64,000 nucleotides of DNA. Origin: Alphaproteobacteria bacterium. GTDB lineage: Bacteria > Pseudomonadota > Alphaproteobacteria > Sphingomonadales > Sphingomonadaceae. The notes under the pieces were generated by a model, which worked only from the letters and a program-made list of their open reading frames with translations, was not told where the DNA came from and did no database searches. The first letter of the stretch is position 1. Every line of letters starts with the position of its first letter. The stretch is taken from assembly GCA_018823325.1 (NCBI GenBank), contig JAHJIJ010000006.1, positions 62,001 to 126,000 of the forward strand, written 5' to 3'. Position numbers and translations under genes: made by a program. Below, piece by piece: positions 1 through 9,150 of this stretch.

Positions 1-351
1 ATCATCCTGCGAGCCGATGATCGTCGCCGCCACCAGAATGCCCGCGATGGTGAACACCGGATGGCGAAAGGCGAAGCGCAGCCCGTAGTTGATCAACTGC
101 GGCGTGACGGCGGCGACCACCATCTTGGCGAGGGTGCGATTGTCCTCATGCTTGATCGTCCGCACCAGCGGTTGCGCGACCCGCACGCTTGTCTTCCCGA
201 TCGCGCGGCCAGTCTTCAGCGCCTTGTCCGCGATGGTCTCCGGCGTCGTCTTGTCCGCCACCACCACCGGCAGGTTGCGCGGGTTCGTCTTTCGCGCCGC
301 TCCCCGCTTGCTTTTCGTTTTGGCGGTTGCGGTTGCGCCTTGCTCGGTCAT
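1..351 (-). CDS. Basic single-pass membrane protein, C-terminus beyond the window
   Basis: The ORF opens with ATG at 351 and runs off the left edge, leaving 117 visible residues. The first 35 residues are rich in Lys, Arg, Thr and Ala and probably disordered or cytoplasmic. A hydrophobic stretch at about residues 98-113 (VFTIAGILVAATIIG) looks like one membrane helix. I do not recognise the family. An exact EcfG-type promoter lies 36 bp upstream, so it is probably a general stress response gene. A GGGAT lies about 9 nt before the ATG and can serve as ribosome binding site. The coding call is supported by the open frame, the start context and the promoter; the function is unknown. Confidence 0.6.
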   Translation of the reverse strand, partial: MTEQGATATAKTKSKRGAARKTNPRNLPVVVADKTTPETIADKALKTGRAIGKTSVRVAQPLVRTIKHEDNRTLAKMVVAAVTPQLINYGLRFAFRHPVFTIAGILVAATIIGSQDD

Positions 352-386
352 GCTGTCGATCCCACGCCTGTTATATCCTGTCACTG

Positions 387-411
387 AACGTTAGCGCGGA
401 ACGGGCGTTCC
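387..411 (-). promoter_or_regulatory. EcfG-type general stress promoter for the gene at 1-351
   Basis: On the minus strand GGAAC (411-407) is followed after exactly 16 bp by CGTT (390-387). This matches the GGAAC-N16/17-CGTT consensus of EcfG sigma factors in alphaproteobacteria. The predicted start lies about 25-30 nt upstream of the ATG at 351. Confidence 0.7.
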
Positions 412-424
412 CGGAGCGGAGCGG

Positions 425-2515
425 TTACCAGTCCTCCTGCGCGCGCGTGATCAGATATCCGTGAATGTCCTCCGCCTGCGCCTTGGTCAATACGGTGCCG
501 AAGCTCGGCATGCCCTTGTGGAGCAAGGTGCCGTTCAGCACGATGTCCAGGAAGTTGTCGTGCGCGTCCTTGCTCATCCGCCGCAGGTCCTTGATGCCGC
601 CCACGGCATTGTCGCCATGGCACCGGTTGCAGGTCTCGCCATAGAGGGCCGCGCCCCGTGCGGCGACCTCGGCCGGGACGCGCTGGCGGGGCAGATAGGC
701 CGTCTCGTCCTGCGCCGCCATCGGCGGTAGCGTCACGCCCTTGGCATCCAGCTTGAACACGAGCAGCTTGGCCGTCGCAAAGCGGAACGGGCCGTCCTTG
801 GCGAGATTGTAGACTGGCGATCCGCCCCAGCCGACATTGAGCGCGATATATTGCTCGCTATCGATCATGTAGGTCATCGCCCCGGCGACGCCCGCCTGGT
901 CGACATTCATTTCCCACAGTTTCTTGCCATTGTCGGCACGATAGATCGCGACGGTCTTGTTGATCGTCGGCTGCACGAGGATGTTGCCCGCGGTGGTCAG
1001 CACGCCGCCAGAGCCCGGATGCGGATAGGGCACGCGCCAGGCCTCGCTCTGAGTCGCCGGGTTCCAGGCCAGCAGATAGCCTTTCTCCGTTGCCATGATT
1101 TCCGCCATCAGCGTCTTGCGCAGCTCTGGCTGGTTGGCATGGTCGAAGCCGGTGTTGTTGCGCCCCCGCACATATTTGTAGGCGCCATCCGGCTGATTGG
1201 CGTAGATCGCGCCTTGTTCCTGTGCCGAGAGATAGACCAAGCCTGTCTTCGGGCTGTAGCTCATCGGGTGCCAGGTGTGGGCCGCCATCCAGCTCGGATT
1301 CATGATGTGCGGCGTGGTCGTGTTGTGCGCTGTGGGCAGCACCACGGGGCGGCCGGTCTTCATGTCGACATGACTGGCCCAGCTGTTGACCGACACGTAG
1401 CTCTTCGCCGAGATCAGTTCGCCGGTCGCGCGGTCGAGCACATAGAAGAAGCCGTTCTTCGGCGCCTGCATGGCGACCTTGCGCAGCTTGCCGTCGATCT
1501 TGATGTCGGCGAGCACGATGGGCTGGGTGCAGGTATAGTCCCAGTCTTCCTCCGGCACCATCTGGTAGTGCCATTTATACGCGCCTGTGGTCGCATCCAC
1601 GGCCACCATCGAGCACAGGAAGAGATTGTCGCCCTTGCTGTCGCTGCGGTGATGCCAGGATTGCGGGCTGCCATTGCCGGTGCCGATATAGACGAGGTTC
1701 AGGTCTGGATCGTAGGCGAAACTATCCCACGCATTGCCGCCGCCGCCGGTCTGCCAGAATTTTCCGTGCCAGGTCGGCGCTGCGATCTTCATCGCGCTGT
1801 CAGAGGCTTCCCCGTCGGGGCCGTTGGCCGGATTGCCGGGGACGATGTAGAATTTCCACAGCTGCTTGCCGGTCTCGGCGTCATGGGCGACGACGAACCC
1901 GCGCGAGCCATAGTCCGCGCCGCCATTGCCGATGATCACCTTGCCGTCATAGACGCGCGGCGCGCCGGTAATGGAATATTGCTCCTTGCGATCGAATGTC
2001 TGCGCGGACCAGATTTCGGCGCCGGTATCCTTGTCGATCGCGATCAGCCGCCCGTCGAGCGCGCCGATGATGATCTTGTTGCCCCAGGCCGCGATGCCGC
2101 GCGAGGAAGGGCCGCAGCAGGCCAGCCCGGCCCATTCCTTGCCGACCTTGGGATCATACACCCACAGCTTCTCGCCGGTTTTCGCGTTGTAGGCGGTCAC
2201 GACGTTGAAGATGGTCTCGTTGTACAGCACGCCGCCGATAACCAGCGGCGTCGCCTGCACGCCACGATAGGTGTCGAGATCGTCGAACCAGGCGAGCCCA
2301 AGACGATGCGCGTTCTGGTCATTGATCTGGTCGAGCGGGCTGTAGCGCTGCTCGTCCCAGGTACGGCTGTAGGAGGCCCACTGGTCCGGGTGCTCATCCG
2401 CATTGAGCATGCGGGCGCGGCCGATCCCGCGTTCGGCTTCCGTGGCGCTCATCTGGCACGCACTGGCGCCCAGAAGCGCTGTCACCGCCATGATCGCAAG
2501 CCAGTGCGTCTTCAT
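425..2515 (-). CDS. Quinohemoprotein alcohol dehydrogenase (PQQ and haem c), lipoprotein
   Basis: Predicted periplasmic type II PQQ-dependent alcohol dehydrogenase of 696 residues. I start at the ATG at 2515 because it gives a clean lipoprotein signal with the acylated Cys at residue 20 (LLGASAC); an in-frame start 33 nt earlier would bury it. Residues about 30-590 form the beta-propeller, with the vicinal Cys133-Cys134 pair typical of the PQQ pocket and the WDYT region. A C-terminal cytochrome c domain carries CNRCH at 629-633 and a probable axial Met at 669. Electrons would pass from PQQ to haem c and then to a periplasmic acceptor. The substrate (small alcohol, polyol or polyethylene glycol) cannot be read from the sequence. 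No PQQ synthesis genes are in the window. Confidence 0.9.
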   Translation of the reverse strand: MKTHWLAIMAVTALLGASACQMSATEAERGIGRARMLNADEHPDQWASYSRTWDEQRYSPLDQINDQNAHRLGLAWFDDLDTYRGVQATPLVIGGVLYNETIFNVVTAYNAKTGEKLWVYDPKVGKEWAGLACCGPSSRGIAAWGNKIIIGALDGRLIAIDKDTGAEIWSAQTFDRKEQYSITGAPRVYDGKVIIGNGGADYGSRGFVVAHDAETGKQLWKFYIVPGNPANGPDGEASDSAMKIAAPTWHGKFWQTGGGGNAWDSFAYDPDLNLVYIGTGNGSPQSWHHRSDSKGDNLFLCSMVAVDATTGAYKWHYQMVPEEDWDYTCTQPIVLADIKIDGKLRKVAMQAPKNGFFYVLDRATGELISAKSYVSVNSWASHVDMKTGRPVVLPTAHNTTTPHIMNPSWMAAHTWHPMSYSPKTGLVYLSAQEQGAIYANQPDGAYKYVRGRNNTGFDHANQPELRKTLMAEIMATEKGYLLAWNPATQSEAWRVPYPHPGSGGVLTTAGNILVQPTINKTVAIYRADNGKKLWEMNVDQAGVAGAMTYMIDSEQYIALNVGWGGSPVYNLAKDGPFRFATAKLLVFKLDAKGVTLPPMAAQDETAYLPRQRVPAEVAARGAALYGETCNRCHGDNAVGGIKDLRRMSKDAHDNFLDIVLNGTLLHKGMPSFGTVLTKAQAEDIHGYLITRAQEDW

Positions 2516-2673
2516 ACCCTCTCCCGCGCTAGGCGGCATGCCCGGCAATTGCTGGAGACGCGCCTTTACGAATGAAGGCTATGCCGCACGGATGGGGCAA
2601 TTCCAATGATCCCGGCTTGACCCGTGCGCCACACTTGTTGACCCAACTGGCAGTCGAGGACCGCTCCAACCGT

Positions 2674-3819
2674 TCAGGCGACCCGTCGGACGATCGGTTC
2701 CACTGCCTCATATTGCGAAATCTCGCCGGCCTGCTTGCTTGCATAAAGCGCCTTGTCGGCGAGACCGAGCAGGTCGTCGAGCGCTTCGGCCTTGCCACGC
2801 GCGACCACAAAGCCGTGGCCTGTGGATATCCGCAAGGTGAGTGCGCCGATGCTGAACGGCTGAGCAATCGCGTCGCTGATCCGGGTCGCAAGCTGGGCAG
2901 CCTCTTCTGGGCTGGCGATGTCGTACTGAATAACAGCGAATTCATCTCCGCCGAGGCGCGCAACAATATCGCTGTCCCGGATGGTCCGCGCAATGCGCTT
3001 TCCTGCGGCCGCCAGCAGCGCGTCGCCCACGGGATGGCCGTGCCTGTCATTGACCGGTTTGAAGTCGTTGAGGTCGAGATAGTGGACGGCGATCAGGCTT
3101 TGATTGTCACCGGATTCGACATGATGTTCCCACCATTCCTGCAGGGCGATCCGGTTCGGGAGAGCAGTCAGGGCGTCCTTGCGCGCGAGATGGGAGAAGG
3201 CGATCCGCAGGCCGATATCCTGCGCCGAGCGCTCGTGTTTTGCGCGCAGGCTCTGGATGCCGCTCATCAGGATGGCCGCCATTACGGCGCCGGTGAGCTT
3301 GTAGAGTGCGTCGGGATGGATGATCGTCGCAACGATTACTGGCCCGAGTGCCAGCAGCATGCTGGGGACCGCCACCCAAAGGCGCGACCCCATGCCCACC
3401 GCCACGCCCGCACAATAGGCCAGGGCCAGGGCGGACACGACCATATGTGCGTCGGCATAGGGGAGTTGCAGAACCCGCAAGCCGAATAGCCCAAGCACAA
3501 GCGCGAACCCCAGATAGGGCATGGCGAAGCGACGTTCCATCGTCCGCGCCTGCTCTACGGTGGTGCCGTTCGCGTAAATGGCAGGTGCAATCAACCGGGC
3601 GGAGACAAGACGCGCGATCGACATGAAGGCACCGAGCGCCACGAGCGCGAGCAGAATGCTGTCGCCGGTCCGGTTCACGATGACGAGGCCGGCCGAGAGA
3701 AAGCTGATTGTCATGACCAGCGAGGGAACGAAGCCATGAAACAGGTTGCGAATCAGCTCGAGTTCGACCGCTTCGGGATGGTGACGCAGCGGGTTGGATC
3801 GGTATTTGCTGTTCGCCAC
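2674..3819 (-). CDS. Membrane-bound diguanylate cyclase (GGDEF)
   Basis: A 381-residue protein with six predicted membrane helices (about residues 31-50, 54-73, 100-119, 124-143, 148-166, 172-190) followed by a GGDEF domain. The active-site GGDEF is intact at 290-294, and an inhibitory-site motif RDSD lies at 281-284, exactly five residues before it. It should therefore make cyclic di-GMP and be product-inhibited. The start is GTG at 3819. There is no EAL domain. The sensed signal is unknown because the N-terminal membrane module matches no sensor I can name. It stands alone, with 158 bp to the alcohol dehydrogenase start. Confidence 0.9.
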   Translation of the reverse strand: MANSKYRSNPLRHHPEAVELELIRNLFHGFVPSLVMTISFLSAGLVIVNRTGDSILLALVALGAFMSIARLVSARLIAPAIYANGTTVEQARTMERRFAMPYLGFALVLGLFGLRVLQLPYADAHMVVSALALAYCAGVAVGMGSRLWVAVPSMLLALGPVIVATIIHPDALYKLTGAVMAAILMSGIQSLRAKHERSAQDIGLRIAFSHLARKDALTALPNRIALQEWWEHHVESGDNQSLIAVHYLDLNDFKPVNDRHGHPVGDALLAAAGKRIARTIRDSDIVARLGGDEFAVIQYDIASPEEAAQLATRISDAIAQPFSIGALTLRISTGHGFVVARGKAEALDDLLGLADKALYASKQAGEISQYEAVEPIVRRVA

Positions 3820-3980
3820 CGTTACGACTCACATCTCATCTCTGCGGACCCCGGGAAGCGCGCCTCTTTGGGTCGGGCGGCTCCTCAGGCGAGCGGTCTA
3901 CGGAAGGATTATATCCAAATACTTAACCTTCCCGCCGGGTGCAGGGAGGTGAAAGACGTGCCGACGCACAGAGGGAGTCG

Positions 3981-4757
3981 TCAGCGGCCTTTCCACGCGG
4001 GCGCACGCTTCTCGATGAAGGCGGCCATGCCTTCGGCCTTGTCCTCGGTGGAGGCGAGCAGCTGGAAGATGCGGCGCTCGCTGGTGAGGCCCTGTGCGAG
4101 CGTCGTCTCGAAGGCGAGGTTCACCAGCTCCTTGTTCGCAATGGTCGCAAGCGGCGGCATGGCGGCAATCGCCTCGGCAGCCTTGATGGCTTCGTCCAGC
4201 AGATCGTCGGCCGGCACGATGCGCGCGACGAGCCCCGCGCGCTCGGCTTCCTCGGCGTCCATGCGGCGGCCGGTCAGGCACAGGTCCATCGCCTTGGCCT
4301 TGCCGACCGCGCGGGTGAGCCGCTGCGATCCGCCCATGCCGGGCGCGACGCCCAGGGTGATTTCCGGCTGGCCGAACTTTGCTGTGTCGGCCGCGATGAT
4401 GAAGTCGGCCATCATCGCCAGTTCGCAGCCGCCGCCCAGCGCGAAGCCTGCGACGGCGGCAATCCACGGCTTGCGCGTGGCCGCGATGCGGCTGGTCCAC
4501 TGCGCGAACATCTCGGTGCGGTACATGTCTGCGCCGGACTTGTCCGCCATCTCCTTGATGTCCGCGCCTGCGGCGAAGGCCTTTTCGCTGCCGGTGATGA
4601 CGAGGCAGCGCTGGTCCTCGTCCGCCTCGTAATTCTCGAACACCGCGATCAGGTCGGCGAGCACCTGGCTGTTGAGCGCGTTCAGCGCCTGGGGGCGATT
4701 GAGCGTGACCAGCGTGACGGCGCCGCGTTGCTCGACCAGCACTGTCTCATAGCTCAT
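3981..4757 (-). CDS. Enoyl-CoA hydratase
   Basis: A crotonase-fold enzyme of 258 residues that hydrates 2-trans-enoyl-CoA in beta-oxidation. Both catalytic glutamates are in place: Glu112 (GGGCELAMM) and Glu132 (GQPEITLG), with the oxyanion-hole segment [10 protein letters not shown] at 61-70. I use the ATG at 4757, where MSYETV matches the usual N-terminus; an in-frame TTG two codons earlier sits closer to a GGGAG and is the alternative. It lies 28 bp downstream of hslU on the same strand, so it may be read through from the hslVU transcript. Confidence 0.92.
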   Translation of the reverse strand: MSYETVLVEQRGAVTLVTLNRPQALNALNSQVLADLIAVFENYEADEDQRCLVITGSEKAFAAGADIKEMADKSGADMYRTEMFAQWTSRIAATRKPWIAAVAGFALGGGCELAMMADFIIAADTAKFGQPEITLGVAPGMGGSQRLTRAVGKAKAMDLCLTGRRMDAEEAERAGLVARIVPADDLLDEAIKAAEAIAAMPPLATIANKELVNLAFETTLAQGLTSERRIFQLLASTEDKAEGMAAFIEKRAPAWKGR

Positions 4758-4785
4758 GCGCAATCGCTCCCTTAAGGCGTGGGGT

Positions 4786-6087
4786 TCAGAGGATATATTT
4801 GCTCAGATCCGTGTTCTTGGCGATACCCGAAAGCTGGCGCTCCACATAGTCCGCATCGATGGTGATCGTCTCGCCGGCACGGGTGTCGGCCTCGAAGCTC
4901 ACATCCTCCAGCAGCTTTTCCATCACGGTCTGGAGCCGGCGGGCGCCGATATTCTCGACCTGCTCGTTCACGCTGGCGGCGATCTTTGCGATGGCGCGGA
5001 TGCCGTTCGGCGCGAGCTGGATGGTCACGCCCTCGGTGGCCAGCAGCGCGGCATATTGCTCGGGCAGCGAGGCCTTGGTGTCGGACAGGATCGAGACGAA
5101 ATCCTCCTCGGTCAGGCCCTTCAACTCCACGCGGATCGGCAGGCGGCCCTGCAACTCGGGCAGCAGATCGCTCGGCTTGGCGACATGGAAGGCGCCCGAG
5201 GCAATGAACAGGATATGGTCGGTCTTGAGCGGGCCATATTTGGTGGCGACCGTCGTGCCTTCGATCAGCGGCAGAAGATCGCGCTGGACACCCTCACGGC
5301 TCACCGATCCGCCGCGCACATCGCTGACCGCGATCTTGTCGATCTCGTCTAGGAACACGATGCCGTTCTGCTCGGCCGAGGCAATCGCCACGCGGGCGAC
5401 ATCATCCTGGTCGAGGCGCTTGTCCTGCTCTTCCTCGACCAGCTTGTCCCAGGCATCCGCCACGCGCATCTTGCGGCGCTTGCGCTGCTGCTGGCCGAGC
5501 GCCTTGGACATCATGTCCGAGAGGTTGATCATGCCGATATTGCCGCCCATGCCGGGAATTTCCATCGGCATGGACGGGGAGTCGGTGACTTCGATCTCCA
5601 CCTCGACGTCGTTCATCTGGTCGCTCTCGATGCGCTGGCGGAAGGAGAGGCGGGTCGCCTCGCTCGCTTCCTTGCCGGTGAGGGCATCGAGCAGGCGGCC
5701 CATGGCGGCCTCCGAGGCGGCCTCGCGCACCGCCTCACGGCGGCGCTCGCGCTCAAGCCGCACCGCCTCCTCGACCAGATCGCGCACGATCTGCTCGACG
5801 TCGCGGCCGACATAGCCGACCTCGGTGAACTTGGTGGCTTCCACCTTGATGAACGGCGCATCGGCTAGCTTGGCGAGGCGTCGGCTGATCTCGGTCTTGC
5901 CGCAGCCCGTGGGGCCGATCATCAGGATGTTCTTCGGCGTCACCTCGTCGCGCAGCTCGGGAGAGAGCTTCTGGCGCCGCCAGCGGTTGCGCAGGGCAAC
6001 GGCGACGGCACGCTTGGCCTCGGCCTGGCCGATGATGTGCGCATCGAGCGCGGAGACGATGGCTTTGGGGGTGAGATTGTCGTTCAT
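4786..6087 (-). CDS. hslU: ATP-dependent protease ATPase subunit HslU
   Basis: AAA+ unfoldase of the HslVU (ClpYQ) protease, 433 residues. The Walker A motif GPTGCGKT is at 58-65, the Walker B region reads [11 protein letters not shown], and the protein ends in the DLSKYIL tail whose last residues insert into HslV. The I-domain lies between the Walker motifs. The gene follows hslV with a 106-bp gap holding GC-rich palindromes. Regulation is expected to be by the heat-shock promoter upstream of hslV. Confidence 0.98.
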   Translation of the reverse strand: MNDNLTPKAIVSALDAHIIGQAEAKRAVAVALRNRWRRQKLSPELRDEVTPKNILMIGPTGCGKTEISRRLAKLADAPFIKVEATKFTEVGYVGRDVEQIVRDLVEEAVRLERERRREAVREAASEAAMGRLLDALTGKEASEATRLSFRQRIESDQMNDVEVEIEVTDSPSMPMEIPGMGGNIGMINLSDMMSKALGQQQRKRRKMRVADAWDKLVEEEQDKRLDQDDVARVAIASAEQNGIVFLDEIDKIAVSDVRGGSVSREGVQRDLLPLIEGTTVATKYGPLKTDHILFIASGAFHVAKPSDLLPELQGRLPIRVELKGLTEEDFVSILSDTKASLPEQYAALLATEGVTIQLAPNGIRAIAKIAASVNEQVENIGARRLQTVMEKLLEDVSFEADTRAGETITIDADYVERQLSGIAKNTDLSKYIL

Positions 6088-6099
6088 GTCTTTCCTTCT

Positions 6100-6191
6100 C
6101 CCCTCCCGCTGGCGGGGAGGGGTCGGGGGAGGGCGGTTCGAGGCGGGCGCGTTTCAGGCCCTCCCCTAGCCCCTCCCGCATGCGGGAGGGG
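6100..6191. repeat. Two GC-rich palindromes between hslV and hslU
   Basis: The gap holds an imperfect palindrome at 6100-6122 (CCCCTCCCGC, then GCGGGGAGGGG) and a perfect 22-bp palindrome at 6170-6191 (CCCCTCCCGCA, then TGCGGGAGGGG). They resemble interspersed palindromic units and may act as an RNA processing or stabilising element in the hslVU transcript. Confidence 0.75.
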
Positions 6192-6193
6192 GA

Positions 6194-6760
6194 TTAAGTG
6201 GCGCTGTCCAGCGTCTCGATGGTCAGGCTGTCATTGGTGTAGACGCACACTTCCGCCGCGATCTTCATCGCCTTGCGCGCCAGTGTCTCGGCATCCTGCT
6301 CATAATCCTTGAGCGCGCGGGCTGCAGAGAGCGCGTAATTGCCACCCGATCCGATCGCGGCAATGCCTTCCAGCGGCTCGAGCACATCGCCATTGCCGGT
6401 GAGGATCAGCGTCACATCCTTGTCGGCCACGATCATCATGGCCTCAAGATTGCGCAGATATTTGTCCGTGCGCCAGTCCTTTGCCAGTTCGACGGCGGCG
6501 CGCATGAGCTGGCCATTATGCCGCTCCAGCTTGCCTTCCAGCCGCTCGAAGAGGGTGAAAGCGTCGGCGGTGGCGCCGGCGAACCCACCGATCACGCTGC
6601 CATCGTGCAGGCGGCGCACCTTGCGGGCATTGGGCTTCATGACCGTCTGCCCCATCGAGACCTGGCCATCGCCAATCACGATGACCTTTCCTGAAGCGCG
6701 GACGGAGAGGATGGTGGTGCCGTGCCAGACCGGCATCGAGCTTTGCTGGGTATCTGCCAT
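6194..6760 (-). CDS. hslV: ATP-dependent protease peptidase subunit HslV
   Basis: Threonine peptidase of the HslVU complex, 188 residues. The catalytic Thr is Thr15, exposed by autocleavage after Gly14 in [10 protein letters not shown], so the first 14 residues are a propeptide as in other alphaproteobacterial HslV. The usual [17 protein letters not shown] segment is present. The ATG at 6760 is the first sensible start, and the next, at 6736, would also keep the propeptide. There is no Shine-Dalgarno sequence before either. The gene heads hslV-hslU and has a sigma-32-like promoter immediately upstream. Confidence 0.97.
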   Translation of the reverse strand: MADTQQSSMPVWHGTTILSVRASGKVIVIGDGQVSMGQTVMKPNARKVRRLHDGSVIGGFAGATADAFTLFERLEGKLERHNGQLMRAAVELAKDWRTDKYLRNLEAMMIVADKDVTLILTGNGDVLEPLEGIAAIGSGGNYALSAARALKDYEQDAETLARKAMKIAAEVCVYTNDSLTIETLDSAT

Positions 6761-6768
6761 GCGCCGCG

Positions 6769-6797
6769 ATATGGGAGAGGGTGGCCAGCCATGCAAG
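6769..6797 (-). promoter_or_regulatory. Sigma-32-type heat-shock promoter of hslVU
   Basis: On the minus strand CTTG (6797-6794) is followed after 18 bp by CCCATAT (6775-6769), a good fit to heat-shock promoters. The -10 box ends 8 nt before the hslV ATG at 6760, which places the transcript start at or next to the start codon. Confidence 0.6.
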
Positions 6798-6855
6798 ATG
6801 AACCGGCCTAGCAAGTGATGAGAGGGCGTTCGTCCAGGGCCGGATGCCTGTTGCG

Positions 6856-6873
6856 GAAGGTTACGAAGGTTAC
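6856..6873. repeat. Tandem 9-bp direct repeat in the hslV upstream gap
   Basis: GAAGGTTAC occurs twice in immediate tandem. It lies about 95 bp before hslV in a 405-bp gap (6761-7165) in which I see no gene other than the promoter. It could be a paired regulator site or chance. Confidence 0.6.
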
Positions 6874-7165
6874 GGGGTAGATAAATTTCCTGGGTTGCCT
6901 CACCGGCGGATACATCGGCTCTCCGCCGCCGTTTTTCGGTGAGATAAACGAGGGACTGCGATGCGTTGGTCCGCGGCGGGGAGGAGGGCAGGCAAAGCGT
7001 GATCATGCGGCAGATCTGGCACAGCCATGACCTTGTAGGACAGCCCAAACCCGTTCCCGGTCAGACGCGTTTGTATTGTACCAGGAAGAGCCTGGACTTG
7101 CGCGCCAACGGCTTGACAGGACGCCCCTCAATCGCCAAAGCGCTCGCCTCCGCGACGATGTCGCC

Positions 7166-7240
7166 GGGCGCGTAGCTCAGTGGTAGAGCACACCCTTCAC
7201 ACGGGTGGGGTCGCAAGTTCAATCCTTGCCGCGCCCACCA
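7166..7240 (+). tRNA. tRNA-Val (anticodon CAC)
   Basis: The cloverleaf folds with acceptor GGGCGCG/CGCGCCC, anticodon stem CACCC/GGGTG around loop TTCACAC (anticodon CAC, reads GTG), T stem GCAAG/CTTGC with loop TTCAATC, and an encoded CCA end at 7238-7240. It is followed by a short T-tailed hairpin. Confidence 0.97.
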
Positions 7241-7266
7241 TCGCCTGAGCGGCGGTGATCATTTTT
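7238..7266 (+). terminator. Terminator after tRNA-Val
   Basis: A short stem CATCGCC/GGCGGTG with loop TGAGC (7239-7257) precedes ATCATTTTT. The stem contains one G-U pair. Confidence 0.55.
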
Positions 7267-7408
7267 CTGCTCAAGTCGAATCACGAAATTCTGACATCTT
7301 CCCTATCGCGAGGCGCCTCGAAGAGTGTCTGTCCTTGAGACCCTGAGCGCGCGACCATTGCGGCTTCTCTCATGAACTGTAAGGACATGCGTGGGGAGTT
7401 CTTCATCA

Positions 7409-8431
7409 ATGCACGGAGACGAAAGAAGGCTTAGGCGAGCGATTAATGTCGCAGACCTTTCGCCCGTGAACGACATGTTCACCACACTGGCGCCGGACGT
7501 GATCAGCTGGCGGGGGTTTTCAGGTCTGCCGGCAAATGAGATCGAGCGCCGGGTGCGAGGACTTAAGATCTCCCGTTACCGCGCGGCGCTGCAGGCTGTG
7601 GCCGGCCTCGGCAAAGGTGAGATGGTCGTTACTCATCTGCCGTTGATGACGGCGGCGACCTCCGTTGCCATGGCGCTTTTTCGCAAAAGGAACCCGCACC
7701 TCGCCTTCTCGTTCAATTTCACGGAGCTGCCGGAGGGGCGGCGCCTGGCGTATCTCACCAGAGCGTTGCGGACGGTTGACCAATTCGCGATCTACTCCAG
7801 CTTCGAGCGCGATCTTTACGCCGGGCATTTCGATCTCGATCCGTCGCGCTTCAAGCCGGTGATCTGGACACAGGATGTTCCGGCGGTTCAGTCCGAGCCA
7901 GCCTTGCCTCCGGGCGCCCCTTATGTTTGCGCGATCGGTGGCGAGGGGCGGGATTTCGCGACGCTTCTGGAGGCCGCTCGCCGCGTTGGGCCGGCGTTGC
8001 GCTTTGTCATCGTCGCCAGGCCGCACAGCCTCGAGAAACTTTCCATACCCGATCATGTCCAGGTGCTGACCAATATCCCCTCGCAAAGGGCGTGGCGGAT
8101 CGCTTGTGACAGTCTCGGCGTGCTTATCCCGCTCAAAAGCAAGGAGACCTGCTGCGGACAGATTACCCTTGTCAGTGCAAAAATGCTTGGCCTCCCGATC
8201 ATCACCACTGGCGCTTATGCAACCCGCGAATATGTGGAGGGCAGAGCCGGCATTCTGGAATGCGATCCGGGTGATCCCGAAGCCTTCTCGCGGTTGATTC
8301 AGCGGCTGATGGACGAGCGAGTCCGGTTGCTCGAAATGGCGCGGCAGGCAGCGCCCGCTGAACGGGCCTTTCATGATCGGGAGCAATGGGCCGACTATCT
8401 GCGTGGGTTCGTTGCCGAATATTACGGCTGA
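7409..8431 (+). CDS. Probable GT-B fold glycosyltransferase
   Basis: A 340-residue protein that looks like a two-domain glycosyltransferase of the GT4 group. The N-terminal half holds an acceptor-type Rossmann region (KGEMVVTHLPLMTAATSVA). The C-terminal half has the pattern of a nucleotide-sugar domain, with FVIVARPH, a loop ending in TNIPSQ, then PLKSKETCCGQITLVSAKMLGLPIIT, which corresponds to the usual donor-binding region. I use the ATG at 7409 behind GGGGAG; a GTG 18 nt earlier is possible. It probably acts at the cytoplasmic membrane on a surface polysaccharide or lipid. No polysaccharide operon surrounds it. Its base composition is slightly lower in GC than the flanking housekeeping genes. 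Confidence 0.7.
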   Translation: MHGDERRLRRAINVADLSPVNDMFTTLAPDVISWRGFSGLPANEIERRVRGLKISRYRAALQAVAGLGKGEMVVTHLPLMTAATSVAMALFRKRNPHLAFSFNFTELPEGRRLAYLTRALRTVDQFAIYSSFERDLYAGHFDLDPSRFKPVIWTQDVPAVQSEPALPPGAPYVCAIGGEGRDFATLLEAARRVGPALRFVIVARPHSLEKLSIPDHVQVLTNIPSQRAWRIACDSLGVLIPLKSKETCCGQITLVSAKMLGLPIITTGAYATREYVEGRAGILECDPGDPEAFSRLIQRLMDERVRLLEMARQAAPAERAFHDREQWADYLRGFVAEYYG

Positions 8432-8492
8432 TCCAACAGCTCTGTGAGCGGCTGAAAACCGGCGAACCCGGCAACCATCGCGGGTCGTGACC

Positions 8493-8966
8493 TCAATGCC
8501 CGCTATGGTCCTCGCCGCCGGCATCAGCGGCGGCGCTGCCCGGCTGTTGCACCGGCGCGTCGGCCAGAATGCGGTCGCCATTGGAGAAGATGAAAGTGAA
8601 CGTCATCTTCCCGTCGTCCAGCGCCTGCGGATTGATCGACCAGAGCATGATGTGCTTGCCGCCCGGCTCCAGCTTCACGGTGGAGCGCGCCGGGACATCG
8701 ATCGTCTCGACGCGCTGCATGGAGGCTATGCCATCCTTCGTGCTGCTTTCGTGGATTTCGACGCGCACCGCTTCTTCAGTGCGCACGTCGCGCAGTACGA
8801 CATCCTCGGCGCCGCCGCGAATGGTGAAATAGGCGGCCGAAGGCGCATTTGGATTGGGATTGAGGCGCAGGAATCCGCCATCGACATTGAGCGGCGGCGG
8901 ATCGCTGCATCCGCCCAGCGCGGCCAGCATCGCGGCGGCAGCGAGGAGCAAGGGGGCCTTGGGCAT
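8493..8966 (-). CDS. PCuAC-type copper chaperone lipoprotein
   Basis: Periplasmic copper(I) chaperone of the PCu(A)C (DUF461) family, 157 residues, which delivers copper to the Cu-A centre of cytochrome c oxidase. The ATG at 8966 gives a lipoprotein signal with acylated Cys20 (LAALGGC). The full ligand set H-x10-M-x21-H-x-M is present: His72, Met83, His105 and Met107. The C-terminus ends EDHSGH, a further possible metal site. It is a single gene here, but its role fits the cytochrome c maturation genes at 24.5-29.5 kb. Confidence 0.92.
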   Translation of the reverse strand: MPKAPLLLAAAAMLAALGGCSDPPPLNVDGGFLRLNPNPNAPSAAYFTIRGGAEDVVLRDVRTEEAVRVEIHESSTKDGIASMQRVETIDVPARSTVKLEPGGKHIMLWSINPQALDDGKMTFTFIFSNGDRILADAPVQQPGSAAADAGGEDHSGH

Positions 8967-9150
8967 GTCCGGTCTCCGGCAATCATCATGTTTGGCCCGC
9001 CTGTATCCAAGGGGCGGTGCAGTGCCAAGTGAAACAGAGCCGGTACGCTCTGGCCGGTGCACGCGAGGTCACTGGCGGCGGCCTCACGCCGCGGCTCTCA
9101 TCGCGATTGAATAGCGTTGATCGCGTAGCAATTTAGCAGATATTGTCGGA

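Noticed and set aside
851..2575. A 574-codon open frame antisense to the alcohol dehydrogenase gene
   Set aside because: Shadow frame; the opposite strand has a lipoprotein signal, PQQ-pocket cysteines and a haem c motif.
6761..7048. An N-terminal extension of hslV by 96 residues
   Set aside because: The extension has no similarity to HslV, crosses the heat-shock promoter, and the normal propeptide starts at 6760.
7689..7713. An exact GGAAC-N16-CGTT inside the glycosyltransferase gene
   Set aside because: It is internal to a coding region and not followed by a gene start; about one chance match is expected in this window.
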